Shown piece after piece: positions 51,443 through 60,829 of a stretch of DNA of 64,000 bases (positions are counted from its first letter, which is position 1; each line of letters opens with the position of its first letter). A program made the position numbers and the translations under genes. The DNA comes from Streptomyces sp. ADI95-17 (lineage in GTDB: Bacteria > Actinomycetota > Actinomycetes > Streptomycetales > Streptomycetaceae): positions 788,894 through 852,893 of the forward strand of contig NZ_ML123044.1 of assembly GCF_003846175.1 (NCBI RefSeq). Reading direction: 5' to 3'. Below the pieces are notes generated by a model. The model worked only from the letters and a program-made list of their open reading frames with translations, was not told where the DNA came from and searched no databases.

Positions 51443-53026
51443 TCAGAACTGCAGGCCCCAGGAGTTGATCTTCCCGGTGTCCGCCGCCGCGTTGTCCGCG
51501 ACCCGCAGCTTCCAGGTGCCGTTGGCCACCTCCGACGAGGCGTTCACGGTGTAGGTGGTGTTCACGTTGTCGGCGCTGCCACCGCTGCCGGCGGCCTTCA
51601 GGTTGTAGACCGAACCGTCGGGCGCGACCAGGTCGATCTTCAGGTCACCGATGTAGGTGTGCGTGATGTCGACGGGCACGCTCAGCGTGGCCGGCGCGTT
51701 GCCGGTGACACCGCTGACGGTGATCGGCGACTCGACGGTGGCGTTGTCGGCGATGGTGTAGCTCGTCGTGCTCTCGAACTTCTTGCCCGGCGGCGTGGTG
51801 GTGCCGGTGCCGACGTTCAGCAGGCGGTTCGGCGAGCCCGTGCCCGGGCTGGTCACCACTCCGGTACTGGCCGCGGCGACCAGTCCGGCCGAGACCTGTG
51901 CCGGGCTGTCGCTCGGGTGCTCGGCCAGGTAGAGGGCCGCGGCGCCCGCGACGTGCGGGGTAGCCATCGACGTGCCGGAGATCGTGTTGGTGGCGCTGTC
52001 GCCGGTGTTCCACGCCGAGGTGATCGACGAGCCGGGACCGAAGATGTCCAGCACGCTGCCGTAGTTGGAGAAGCTGGAGCGCGCGTCGGTGTTGGTGGTG
52101 GAGCCGACCGTGATGGCCTCGGTGACCCGTGCCGGGGACTTCGTGGAGGCGTCGGTCGACTCGTTGCCCGCGGCGACGGCGTAGGTGATGCCGGACGCGA
52201 TGGACTTGCGTACGGCGGCGTCGAGCACCGAGTCCACCCCGCCGCCCAGGCTCATGTTGGCCACCGCGGGCTTGACGGCGTTCGCCGTCACCCAGTCGAT
52301 GCCCGCGACGACCTGCTCGGTCGTGCCGGAGCCGCTGTCGTCGAGGACCCGGACGGCGACGATCTTCGCCTTCTTGGCGACGCCGTACGCCGTACCGGCG
52401 ACGGTGCCCGCCACGTGCGTGCCGTGGCCGTAGCCGTCCTGCGCGGTGTTGTCGTTGTCGATGGCGTCGTAACCGTACGAGGCCCGGCCGCCGAAGTCGC
52501 TGTGGGTGATCCGCACACCGGTGTCGATGATGTACGCGGTCACGCCCGCGCCCCCGTTGTCGGGGTAGGTGTAACTCTGGTTCAGCGGGAGGGACTTCTG
52601 GTCGATCCGGTCGAGTCCCCAGGAGGGCGGCGAGGGCTGGGTGCCGGTGACGCGGAAGGTCCGGTTCTGCACGACGGACTTGACGGCCGGGTCCGCGGCG
52701 AACTTCTTCGCCTGCGCCGCGGAGAGCTCGACCGAATAGCCGTTGAGGGCGGCGCGGTAGGTCTTCTTGATCTTGGCGCCGTACTCCTCGGCGAGCGCCT
52801 TGCCCTGCGCGGAGCCGGCCCTGGCCGCCGAGTCGTCGAGGGTGACGATGTAGCTGCCGCTGATGGTGCCCGGGGCGCCCGCGTTCTCGATCCGGCCTTC
52901 CGCCGCGGTCCCGGACGCGGAGGCGGGGAGCACCGCCGCGGTGGAGAGCGCGAGGGCGGCACCGGCTATGACACTCGCCGCGGCAAGTCTTCGACGCGTG
53001 TGGGGGGTGTGACGCATCACTGACAT
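51443..53026 (-). CDS. Secreted S8 subtilisin-like protease with inhibitor I9 prodomain and C-terminal P domain
   Basis: A 527-aa preproprotease from the ATG at 53026 ([20 protein letters not shown]), with AGGAGG upstream. Signal peptide to about residue 38, then an I9 propeptide about 50-128 ([16 protein letters not shown]). The catalytic domain has Asp168 (YIIDTGV), His201 (GHGTHVAGT), oxyanion Asn288 (AAGN) and Ser353 ([11 protein letters not shown]). A proprotein-convertase P domain ends the protein ([40 protein letters not shown]). It works outside the cell as a general protease; P domains usually stabilise the catalytic domain. Confidence 0.95.
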   Translation of the reverse strand: MSVMRHTPHTRRRLAAASVIAGAALALSTAAVLPASASGTAAEGRIENAGAPGTISGSYIVTLDDSAARAGSAQGKALAEEYGAKIKKTYRAALNGYSVELSAAQAKKFAADPAVKSVVQNRTFRVTGTQPSPPSWGLDRIDQKSLPLNQSYTYPDNGGAGVTAYIIDTGVRITHSDFGGRASYGYDAIDNDNTAQDGYGHGTHVAGTVAGTAYGVAKKAKIVAVRVLDDSGSGTTEQVVAGIDWVTANAVKPAVANMSLGGGVDSVLDAAVRKSIASGITYAVAAGNESTDASTKSPARVTEAITVGSTTNTDARSSFSNYGSVLDIFGPGSSITSAWNTGDSATNTISGTSMATPHVAGAAALYLAEHPSDSPAQVSAGLVAAASTGVVTSPGTGSPNRLLNVGTGTTTPPGKKFESTTSYTIADNATVESPITVSGVTGNAPATLSVPVDITHTYIGDLKIDLVAPDGSVYNLKAAGSGGSADNVNTTYTVNASSEVANGTWKLRVADNAAADTGKINSWGLQF

Positions 53027-53254
53027 GTGAGGGGTCCTCCTGGATCGCGGTGCACTGGTGGGGGGGTTGCACATGGCACGGGGAGAGAGAGGAACTAGCG
53101 GCATGAGCATGACAAGAGATTGCCGCAGGCTCCACGCTGATCGCCCCCTGCCGACAGCGAAAGATTGACCGATTCATGGGAATCGCACAAGGGTGCGGTG
53201 GGCTCTGCAATACCTTCGCCATGGGCCCGCCACGCGCCTGACATGCTGACGGGC

Positions 53255-54355
53255 ATGCCCTCATACATCTGCCCGCAGGACGGCACCCGCGCCGACATCA
53301 CCGCTCTCACCTGGTGCTGCCCGGCCTGCCGGGGCCCCTGGGACCTCGAATTCGAAGCCGCCGGTGCGCTCTCGCTCAACTCCCTGGCCGGGCGCGTCAA
53401 TTCACTGTGGCGTTACGAAGAGGTGCTGCCGCTCTCCTCGCCCACGACCACGCTCGGCGAGGGCCGCACCCCGCTCGTCCCGGTCACCGGAACGGTCTCG
53501 GCCAAGCTCGACTTCCTGATGCCGACGCTCTCCTTCAAGGACCGCGGCGCGGTCATGCTCGCCGAGCTGGCCCGCCGGCTGTCGCCCGAGCGCGTCGTCG
53601 CGGACAGCAGCGGCAACGCGGGCACGGCCGTCGCCGCGTACTGCGCCCGTGCCTCGCTCCCCTGCACGGTGTACGTCCCCGAGGGCACGTCCCCGAAGAA
53701 GACCGAGCAGATCCGGGCGCACGGCGCGCACCTGGAGATCGTCCCCGGCGACCGCGAGGCCACCGCGGCCGCCGCCCGCGCCGCCGCCGACGCCCCCGGC
53801 ACCTTCTACGCCTCGCACGTCTTCAACCCGTACTTCCTGCACGGCACGAAGACGTACGTGTACGAGCTGTGGGAGGACCTCGGCGGCCGTCTCCCGGACG
53901 CCATCGCCGTACCGGTCGGCAACGGCACCCTGCTCCTCGGCGCGGCCCTGGCCACCGCCGAGCTGCACGCCCGGGGGCTGATCGACCGGCGCCCGGCGCT
54001 GATCGCCGTGCAGGCCGAGAACGTCTCGCCACTGGCCGCCGCCTTCCGCACGGGCGCCGAAGACCTGTTGCCCGACGGCCCGGCCGGCCCCGCCGCCGCC
54101 ACCCTCGCCGAGGGCATCGCCATCCCGCGACCGCCGCGCGCCCGCGCCATCCTGGCCGCGGTCAGGGAATCGGGCGGCACCTTCCTCACGGTGACCGAGG
54201 ATCAGATCCGCGCCGCGCAGCTGGATCTGGCGGCGCGCGGGTTCTACGTGGAGACGACGGGCGTCGCCTGCTGGGCCGCGGTCGGTGGCTGGACGGACCG
54301 GAGCGTCGTCGTCCCCCTGTGCGGCGCGGGCCTCAAGACCGGCCTCGCGGGCTGA
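53255..54355 (+). CDS. Threonine synthase-like PLP-dependent enzyme
   Basis: A 366-aa protein from an ATG at 53255 (MPSYICPQDGTRADITALTW); an ATG at 53243 is possible. The N-terminus looks like a small zinc ribbon (ICPQDG, then CCPACRGPWD). The fold-type II PLP signature is clear: LGEGRTPLVPV, LSFKDRGAVML with the Schiff-base Lys, the phosphate/substrate loop DSSGNAGTAVAAY, and the glycine-rich GNGTLLLGAA. It resembles threonine synthase but the pathway gene is usually in an hom-thrC-thrB cluster, which is not here, so it may use another substrate. Confidence 0.85.
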   Translation: MPSYICPQDGTRADITALTWCCPACRGPWDLEFEAAGALSLNSLAGRVNSLWRYEEVLPLSSPTTTLGEGRTPLVPVTGTVSAKLDFLMPTLSFKDRGAVMLAELARRLSPERVVADSSGNAGTAVAAYCARASLPCTVYVPEGTSPKKTEQIRAHGAHLEIVPGDREATAAAARAAADAPGTFYASHVFNPYFLHGTKTYVYELWEDLGGRLPDAIAVPVGNGTLLLGAALATAELHARGLIDRRPALIAVQAENVSPLAAAFRTGAEDLLPDGPAGPAAATLAEGIAIPRPPRARAILAAVRESGGTFLTVTEDQIRAAQLDLAARGFYVETTGVACWAAVGGWTDRSVVVPLCGAGLKTGLAG

Positions 54356-54448
54356 GGAAGCAGCCGCCGGCGGCCGCCCCTCCCCATCAGCCGTTCACCC
54401 CGCGCGCCGCGCACCGCCGCGCGGCGCGCGCGTCCCTACCTTCGTACG

Positions 54449-57079
54449 GTGAGCCTCTCGCGCCTCGTTCTCCTCACGTCCCTCACGTCCCTGGTCGCGG
54501 GCGCCCTGATCGCGCCTTCGACCCCCGTCCCGTACGCGGCGCCTCCTGCGACGGCGGCGCCTCCCTCCGTGACGACCGCCTGCGGCCGGGACACCGACCC
54601 CGCCTGGGCGCCGACGTCCACCCGGTACGGCGAGGCGGCCGGCTACGACGCCTACACCGGCAACGGATACCTGGGCCACCGGGTGCCCGCGGCGGGCGCC
54701 GGATACGCGGCGTCGGGCGAGAAGACCGGCTGGCCGCTGTTCACCCCGCGCTACGACGGCGCGTTCGTCTCCGGCCTGTTCGGGCGCGAGAAGGACCTGG
54801 CCGGCGGCCGGGAGGTGATCGCCGCACTGCCGAGCTGGACCGATCTCGACGTACGTGTCGGCGACGAGACCTACGGCCCCGGCACGCCCCCGGGCCGGAT
54901 CTCGCGCTACCGGCAGACGCTCTTCCTGCGCTGTGGACTGGTGCGTACGTCGCTGCGGTGGACCACGGCCGACGGCCGCGCGACCGACCTGACGTACGAG
55001 GTGCTCACCGACCGGTCCGATGTGCACACGGGCGCCGTGCGACTGCGCATGACACCCCACTGGAACGGCACCGCGACCGTCACCGGCCGGCTCGACCCGA
55101 AGGGCGCACGCCGGATCACCCTCGCCGGCGACGGCACGTTCCGCACCCGGGGCACCGGGACCGGGGGCGCGATCGTCCAGGAGCTGCGCACCGGGGGCTC
55201 GGGGGCGGGGGCTCCGGTCGCACCACGGAGCACACACCGGGTGCGTGACGGGCGCACGTACACCTTCGACAAGTACGTCGGCATCGACACCGCGCTCACC
55301 TCCGCCGCCCCGCGCGCCGCCGCCCGCGAGGCCGCCCGGCGCGCGGCCGGGCGCGGCTGGTCCGGGATCCTCGCGGCGAACGACGCGGCCTGGCGGCGGG
55401 CCTGGGCGGCCGACATCGCCGTACCGGACCGTCCCGAACTGCAGAAGTGGCTGCGGGCGGCGCAGTACGGACTGCTGGCCTCCACCCGGGCCGGGTCCCG
55501 CGACAGCATCGCACCGGCCGGACTGACCAGCGACAACTACGCCGGCATGGTGTTCTGGGACGCCGAGACCTGGATGTACCCGGGGCTGCTCGCCACCCGC
55601 CCCGAGCTGGCCCGCCCGGTCGTCGAGTACCGCTACCGCACCCGCGAGGCCGCCCGCGCCAACGCCCGGAAGCTGGGGTTCCGGGGCCTGTTCTACCCGT
55701 GGACGAGCGCGAGCAGCGGCGATCTGTGGTCCGAGTGCCAGAGCTGGAACCCGCCGCACTGCGTCACCCAGAACCACCTCCAGGGCGATGTCTCGCTGGC
55801 CGTCTGGCAGTACTACCTGGCGACCGGGGACCACGAGTGGCTGGCCGGGCGTGGCTGGCCGCTGCTGGAGGGGATCGCCGACTTCTGGGCCTCGCGGGCC
55901 ACCGCCAACGACGACGGCAGCTACTCGGTGAAGGAGGTCGCGGGCCCCGACGAGTACAGCAACGGCGTCACCGACGGGGTCTTCACCAACGCGGTCGCGG
56001 CCACCGCCCTGCGCAACGCCACCCGCGCCGCGCAACTGCTCGGACACACCGCACCGGTCGGGTGGAAGCGGGTGGCGGACGGCCTGCGCATCCCGTACGA
56101 CCCGGCGCGCAAGCTCTTCCTCCAGTACGCGGGCTACAACGGCTCGACGATCAAGCAGGCCGACACGGTGCTGCTGATCTACCCGCTGGAGTGGCCGATG
56201 GAGCCGGGCGCCGCCGCCGCCACGCTCGACTTCTACGCGGCGCACACCGACCCGGACGGCCCGGCCATGACCGACTCGGTCCACGCGATCGACGCGGCCA
56301 CGATCGGAGAGCCCGGCTGCGCGACGTACACCTATCTCCAGCGCGCCGTACGCCCGTTCACACGCGGGCCGTACGCCTTGTTCAGCGAGGCCCGCGGCGC
56401 GAAGTCGGGGGCCCAGGACCCGCTTTCGGGATTCCCCGCCGAGGACTTCCTGACCGGGAAGGGCGGCTTCCTCCAGGTCTTCACGCACGGCCTGACGGGG
56501 TTGCGGCTGCGGGAGGACGGGGTGCGTCTCGACCCGATGCTGCCGCCGCAGCTGGGCAGCGGTGTCACGCTGACGGGCCTGCGCCACCGGGGCCGTACGT
56601 ACGACCTCGCGATCGGTCCCCGGACGACGACGGTCCGGCTGACCTCCGGCGCCCCCTTCACCGTCCACTCCCCCGCCGGCCCCCGCCTGCTCACCGGCAC
56701 GCTCACGCTCCCCACCCGCCGCCCGGACCTCGCCGCGACCACCGACGCGGCCCGCTGCCGCCCGGTGACAGCGACATCGGAGGCCCCCGGCCTGTACGCG
56801 GCGGCCGCGGTGGACGGCAGTCCGGCCACCTCCTGGTCCCCGGACGGCGCGAAGGGCGCGCTGACGGTGGACCTGGGACGTGCGGTCGCGGTGACATCGG
56901 CCGAGCCGGAGTGGACGGACGTGCGGCCGTCCTCGTACCGGCTGGAGACGTCGGCCGACGGCACGCACTGGCAGCCGTACCGGGCGGGAGCGGTGGCCCG
57001 GATGGTACGGCTCACGGTCGAGTCCGAGGACCCGCAGAAGCCCGCGGGCGTAACGGAGTTGAAGGTCGTACAGCCGTGA
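54449..57079 (+). CDS. Secreted GH65-family glycoside hydrolase with C-terminal discoidin-like domain
   Basis: An 876-aa protein from a GTG at 54449 with a signal peptide (LVLLTSLTSLVAGALIAPST). GH65 features: YTGNGYLGHRVPAAG near the start, GMVFWDAETWMYPGLLATRP, and EVAGPDEYSNGVTDGVFTNA, where the Glu is the expected catalytic acid. Late motifs are FLQVFTHGLTGLRLREDGVR and LPPQLGSGVTLTGLRHRGRT. The last 110 residues look like an F5/8 type C (discoidin) carbohydrate-binding domain (AAAVDGSPATSWSPDGAKGA). Acid trehalase-like or kojibiose/nigerose-type hydrolysis is likely; no phosphate-binding site was assessed. Confidence 0.88.
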   Translation: MSLSRLVLLTSLTSLVAGALIAPSTPVPYAAPPATAAPPSVTTACGRDTDPAWAPTSTRYGEAAGYDAYTGNGYLGHRVPAAGAGYAASGEKTGWPLFTPRYDGAFVSGLFGREKDLAGGREVIAALPSWTDLDVRVGDETYGPGTPPGRISRYRQTLFLRCGLVRTSLRWTTADGRATDLTYEVLTDRSDVHTGAVRLRMTPHWNGTATVTGRLDPKGARRITLAGDGTFRTRGTGTGGAIVQELRTGGSGAGAPVAPRSTHRVRDGRTYTFDKYVGIDTALTSAAPRAAAREAARRAAGRGWSGILAANDAAWRRAWAADIAVPDRPELQKWLRAAQYGLLASTRAGSRDSIAPAGLTSDNYAGMVFWDAETWMYPGLLATRPELARPVVEYRYRTREAARANARKLGFRGLFYPWTSASSGDLWSECQSWNPPHCVTQNHLQGDVSLAVWQYYLATGDHEWLAGRGWPLLEGIADFWASRATANDDGSYSVKEVAGPDEYSNGVTDGVFTNAVAATALRNATRAAQLLGHTAPVGWKRVADGLRIPYDPARKLFLQYAGYNGSTIKQADTVLLIYPLEWPMEPGAAAATLDFYAAHTDPDGPAMTDSVHAIDAATIGEPGCATYTYLQRAVRPFTRGPYALFSEARGAKSGAQDPLSGFPAEDFLTGKGGFLQVFTHGLTGLRLREDGVRLDPMLPPQLGSGVTLTGLRHRGRTYDLAIGPRTTTVRLTSGAPFTVHSPAGPRLLTGTLTLPTRRPDLAATTDAARCRPVTATSEAPGLYAAAAVDGSPATSWSPDGAKGALTVDLGRAVAVTSAEPEWTDVRPSSYRLETSADGTHWQPYRAGAVARMVRLTVESEDPQKPAGVTELKVVQP

Positions 57080-57100
57080 CCGGCCGGGTGTGCGGGAGCG

Positions 57101-57283
57101 TCAGCCGCGGGCGCGGAGCCTGCCGCCGAAGCCGTAGTAGAGGCCGAGCAGCACACCGCCCACCGCCGCAACGATCCCCGTCGCCCTGCCGGAGCCGAGG
57201 GCCCCGGTGAGGACGACGGCCGCCGCGTACACGCTGGGCAGCCACCAGTTGAAGCCGGATCTCGCGGCCGGGCGCCGTTCCAT
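57101..57283 (-). CDS. Small membrane protein (60 aa)
   Basis: A 60-aa protein with GGGGG six bases before the ATG at 57283 (MERRPAARSGFNWWLPSVYA). Two hydrophobic segments are separated by a short Gly/Arg loop (SVYAAAVVLTGALG; TGIVAAVGGVLLGLYYGFGG). The end is basic (RLRARG). It is convergent with the GH65 gene. Unknown function. Confidence 0.6.
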   Translation of the reverse strand: MERRPAARSGFNWWLPSVYAAAVVLTGALGSGRATGIVAAVGGVLLGLYYGFGGRLRARG

Positions 57284-57543
57284 GATTCCCCCTGATCAGT
57301 AGTGGCAGGCCGCGTGGGCGCGGCCGGGCGCTGCCGATCATGTCATCCGGTCCCGCCCAGCGGAATGGTCTCCGGGAAGAGGACCGGAAGAGGACTGGCG
57401 GAGTCCCGTACCACGTGAACATCCCACCGGGACTCCTGGGAGCCGCCTGCGGGGGGTGCGCGAACTGTGCTGCTTCGAGGAGCACTTGGAGCGGCCCGTC
57501 ACCCCGCTCGGCAACCCGGGGCCGGGGCCCGCCCCGCCTACCG

Positions 57544-58443
57544 TCACTCACCGCCGCGACGAGGACTCCCCAGGCTCACGGCGAACCGGGTGCCGGACGG
57601 TGTGCGCGGGGACAACCTGCCCTGAAGGCTCGACGCGAGGGTCCGGATGGCGGGGAGCCGCGCGAGCAATGCCTCGCCGGGACAGCTGGTGGCGAAGCCG
57701 TCGCGGTGGCCGGAGATGGCGTCGAACTCGGCCGAAGTGCCCTTGGCGTAACGGCTCTTGCCGTTGGTGGAGGTGAGCCGCACCTTGCCCGCGGGGTCGA
57801 CGTCGCCCAGTCCGAGCTTCCAGGCCGCGAGGGCGGCGATCGCGTGCTCCATGGCCGCCGGTACCGGTGCCCCCGGCCCGAAGGTGCCGATGGCCGCGAT
57901 CCCCGTGGTGCCCTGGTTGAACCCGAGGGTGTGGGAGCCGACGACGGGGCGGTCGGTACCGCCGGCGCGGCCTTCGTAGATGGTGCCGCACTTGTCGACG
58001 AGGAAGTTGTATCCGAGGTCCCCCCAACTCCGGTCACGGGTCTGGCCCGTGTACAGATTGCGCAGGGTACGGGGGACGTCGGCGCAGTCGTAGCCGTTGG
58101 GGGTGTCGGTGTGATGGATGAAGACCGCCCTGACCCCTCCCGCGTAGTGCGCATGGGGGTCCCGCTTGGTCTCGTCGGCCCGCCACTGCGCACGCGAGAC
58201 GATGGCGGGCCGGGGCACCACACGGGGCAGCACCATCGACGCCGCCCCGAGCGCCGGAAACGGAGACGCGGCGTCGACCACCGGCAGGACCGGCTGCGTG
58301 GCCGCTTCGGGCTGCCATACGGAGAGCGGCCCTTCCGGAGCCGTATCGCGAACGGCCCGGGCCGCCGTCACTCCGGCGGGTGCCGCGAGGAGGGGAAGCG
58401 CTATGGGAACCGTGACCCACAGCGCTATTCGGTACAGACGCAC
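57544..58443 (-). CDS. Secreted peptidoglycan-recognition / N-acetylmuramoyl-L-alanine amidase
   Basis: A 299-aa protein with a signal peptide (MRLYRIALWVTVPIALPLLA). The PGRP/amidase-2 domain starts around residue 80: VSRAQWRADETKRDPHAHYA, VFIHHTDTPNGYDCADVPRT, RSWGDLGYNFLVDKCGTIYE, GRAGGTDRPVVGSHTLGFN and SGHRDGFATSCPG. The zinc-ligand positions (His in HHTDT, His in GHRD, Cys in CPG) are filled, so it is probably an active amidase cutting the bond between muramic acid and L-Ala in the wall. Confidence 0.92.
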   Translation of the reverse strand: MRLYRIALWVTVPIALPLLAAPAGVTAARAVRDTAPEGPLSVWQPEAATQPVLPVVDAASPFPALGAASMVLPRVVPRPAIVSRAQWRADETKRDPHAHYAGGVRAVFIHHTDTPNGYDCADVPRTLRNLYTGQTRDRSWGDLGYNFLVDKCGTIYEGRAGGTDRPVVGSHTLGFNQGTTGIAAIGTFGPGAPVPAAMEHAIAALAAWKLGLGDVDPAGKVRLTSTNGKSRYAKGTSAEFDAISGHRDGFATSCPGEALLARLPAIRTLASSLQGRLSPRTPSGTRFAVSLGSPRRGGE

Positions 58444-58896
58444 AGGAAAAACCTTCTTCGTCTTTCGCCGGGATGCCGGCGGGAGCGCGTATGCCCACAG
58501 CTTTGCGGCGCCGGGTTCGCCGCGCGCGCCGGATTAGTGCAGACAGGCGAGCACTGCGGCTCCCCGACCGGCAATCACGAAGAGTGACGAATAGGCGAAG
58601 GAAGTCGGTGGTCGCCACGGCGGTCCACACGGCCGCCGCCGACTCTCGGCAGATCGCACAGAAATCCCCTGACCTGGCAATTCATAGCCGATACGAATCA
58701 CCTCCCCGGCTTTCGCGTGACCGCCCGCAGAACACACGCCCATCGCGACCGTCACCGACCGTTCAACATCCGGGCGGTACGCACATCGAGCCCCTCACAC
58801 CGGTTCCGGCGCCATGACCGGCCGCAGCCACCTCGACCTCGGCGGCTCCGTCCGGCTGACCCGCAGCGACCGGGGCACCGGGGCACCGACGGCCTC
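58444..58896. other. Intergenic region
   Basis: About 450 bp between two minus-strand genes. It should hold the amidase promoter. Frames on both strands are short, without good starts or family features; no repeat or RNA was recognised. Confidence 0.45.
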
Positions 58897-59652
58897 CTAT
58901 CGGCGCGCGCCGAAGTACGCGCCCGGGGTGGTGCCGGTCTCACGTCGGAACGCCGCGACGAAGGCGCTGACCGTCCCGTAGCCGACTCCGCGCGACACCC
59001 GGTGGAGCGGCTCGCCGGCGGCCAGGGCGGGCAGCGCCGCCTGCAGGCGAACGAGGGTGCGCCAACGGCCGAACGGCATGCCGGTGTCGGCCAGGAACAG
59101 TCTGGCGAGCGTGCGCCCGGAGGTACCGACCCGGCGCCCCCACGCTTCCACCGCGAGCGCACAGGCAGGATCGTCGAGCAGCTCCCCGGCGACCTGGCGG
59201 GCGCGTGGGTCGGTGGGGAGTGGGGCTTCAAGAGCGGTGGCCGTCACCGGCCGGAGCAGATCGAGGAGCACCGCCTCGCCGTGCGCCCGGCACTCGGCGC
59301 CGAGGTCCGGATCGTCCAGGTAGCCGATCAGCTCGGCCAGCAACGGCGTGACCCGGGTCGGCCGGACCGTGTCCCACTGCCCCGGGTCGGGAGGCGGCGA
59401 CGTCGGCAGATAGAGCGAGGTCATCGTGGTGCGGCCGGCCGAGACGACCTCGTGCGGCACTCCGGACGGGATCCACAGGGCGCGTGTGGTGGGCAGTACC
59501 CACCGCCGGGAGGCCACGTCGACCGTCAAGGTGCCGTAGGAGGCCCAGGCCAGCTGATGCGTCCGGTGGGTGTGCTGGGTGAACCGTGTTCCCGCCGGCA
59601 TGAAGAACGTCCCGATGGAGACCAGCGCATCGCCCTGTCCGTTTCCCGACAT
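58897..59652 (-). CDS. AraC-family transcriptional regulator with cupin N-terminus
   Basis: A 251-aa regulator from the ATG at 59652 (MSGNGQGDALVSIGTFFMPA). An ATG at 59709 would add 19 residues and overlap the divergent gene's start. The cupin part has FTQHTHRTHQLAWASYG and LWIPSGVPHEVVSAG. The C-terminal double helix-turn-helix is AWGRRVGTSGRTLARLFLAD and VSRGVGYGTVSAFVAAFRRE followed by GTTPGAYF. It is divergent from a methyltransferase gene and likely regulates it. Confidence 0.88.
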   Translation of the reverse strand: MSGNGQGDALVSIGTFFMPAGTRFTQHTHRTHQLAWASYGTLTVDVASRRWVLPTTRALWIPSGVPHEVVSAGRTTMTSLYLPTSPPPDPGQWDTVRPTRVTPLLAELIGYLDDPDLGAECRAHGEAVLLDLLRPVTATALEAPLPTDPRARQVAGELLDDPACALAVEAWGRRVGTSGRTLARLFLADTGMPFGRWRTLVRLQAALPALAAGEPLHRVSRGVGYGTVSAFVAAFRRETGTTPGAYFGARR

Positions 59653-59658
59653 GAGTTG

Positions 59659-59674
59659 GAAGGTTACGTCCTTC
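59659..59674. promoter_or_regulatory. Inverted repeat between divergent AraC and methyltransferase genes
   Basis: GAAGG-TTACGT-CCTTC lies at 59659-59674, inside the only gap between the two divergent starts. A TAGCGT at 59695-59700 is a possible -10 for the plus strand. The site is short, so support is modest. Confidence 0.35.
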
Positions 59675-59707
59675 TGGACAGCGGCACCCCTCCGTAGCGT
59701 TGTCGTC

Positions 59708-60292
59708 ATGAACACCGACCACGCCGAACTGTGCGCGAGCCCGGAGTGGGCCGCCCATCTCCATGACGAGGTACTGCCGCTGGCCGTCGCGCGTGCCGAT
59801 CTCGGGAAAGAGCTGCTGGAGGTCGGCCCCGGTCCGGGAGCGGCGACCGAATGGCTGCGGACCAAGGTCGACCGCCTGGTGGCCGTGGAGATCGAGGCCG
59901 AGGCGGCGTCGCTGCTGGCCGACCGGTTCTCCGGGACGAACGTGGAAGTTCACCGAGGGAGCGGCACCGCGCTGGAGTTCGCGGACGACTCCTTCGACTC
60001 GGCGGCGTCGTTCACGATGCTGCACCACGTACCGACAACGGCTCTCCAGAACACCCTCCTCGCGGAGATCCTCCGGGTGCTCAGGCCGGGCGGCGTGCTC
60101 GTCGGGGCCGACAGTCTGCCGAGCCAGTCGCTGCACGCGTTCCACAAGGGCGACATCTACAACCCGGTGGAGCCGGCCACGCTCCTCGTACGCCTCCAGA
60201 CGTTGGGCTACGTCGACATCACGCTCTGCGTGGGCAGCCGGCTGACGTTCTCCGCGCACAAGCCTCCCGCTCAGGACGAGCGAGCCGCCTGA
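59708..60292 (+). CDS. Class I SAM-dependent methyltransferase
   Basis: A 194-aa protein from the ATG at 59708 (MNTDHAELCASPEWAAHLHD). Motif I is LLEVGPGPGAATEWL, motif II acidic VAVEIEAEAASLL, then VEVHRGSGTALEFADDSFDS, TMLHHVPTTALQN and ILRVLRPGGVLVGADS. No ribosome site precedes the ATG, so it may be leaderless. The substrate is unknown; the neighbouring AraC regulator is divergent. Confidence 0.88.
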   Translation: MNTDHAELCASPEWAAHLHDEVLPLAVARADLGKELLEVGPGPGAATEWLRTKVDRLVAVEIEAEAASLLADRFSGTNVEVHRGSGTALEFADDSFDSAASFTMLHHVPTTALQNTLLAEILRVLRPGGVLVGADSLPSQSLHAFHKGDIYNPVEPATLLVRLQTLGYVDITLCVGSRLTFSAHKPPAQDERAA

Positions 60293-60705
60293 CCCCTGAT
60301 CCCGTCGAGCACGATGTCGAGCATCCGGTCGAACTCCGCGACAGATCCGAAGTCGGCCCACCGGGGTGCGAGGGCGGCCATGCCCGGGTGCGTGCCGGAG
60401 TCGAACTCGGGCACCGGAGCCGGCCCGTCGGGGCCGCCGCCGGTACAGGCCAGCAAGTGCCCGTTGAGGAAGCCGAACAGCACCATCGGGGCATCCGCCG
60501 CCACACGCTCGGGCAGGCCGGCCGCACGCATCGCGACGACCAGGCTCTCCAGGGCGGAAATGGCCACCGGCGACGTCTGGGCGCGGGTGGCCAGCAGCGG
60601 GAACACCCGAGGATGCCGGTACGCCATGTCCCGGCAGGAGTGGGCCGTCCGCCGGGCGACCTCCTCCCAGTCGTGCGGCGCGCCATCGGGAGCGGGCGCC
60701 ACCAC
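60271..60705 (-). pseudogene. TetR-family regulator remnant without DNA-binding domain
   Basis: About 144 residues (MVAPAPDGAPHDWEEVARRT; FPLLATRAQTSPVAISALES; ADFGSVAEFDRMLDIVLDGI) resemble the C-terminal ligand/dimer domain of tetracycline-repressor-type TetR proteins. Upstream in the same frame is a short non-homologous stretch and a TGA; no helix-turn-helix can be found before the next gene. It therefore appears truncated at its N-terminus, though a GTG at the front could still allow expression. It overlaps the methyltransferase end by 22 bp. Confidence 0.6.
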
Positions 60706-60829
60706 CTCGGTGATGGGCCGGGGTCGCCCCTTGTCTGGCAGGCGCCCTGGCCATCACCCTGCTGTGGAGGAATCCGCGAGACCTCACGGACGCGGGTCAC
60801 GACCACCACACACCGGAGCGGACGGCACC

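Noticed and set aside
57340..58587. 415-codon plus-strand frame opposite the amidase gene
   Set aside because: It is antisense to a clear PGRP amidase with signal peptide and zinc motifs.
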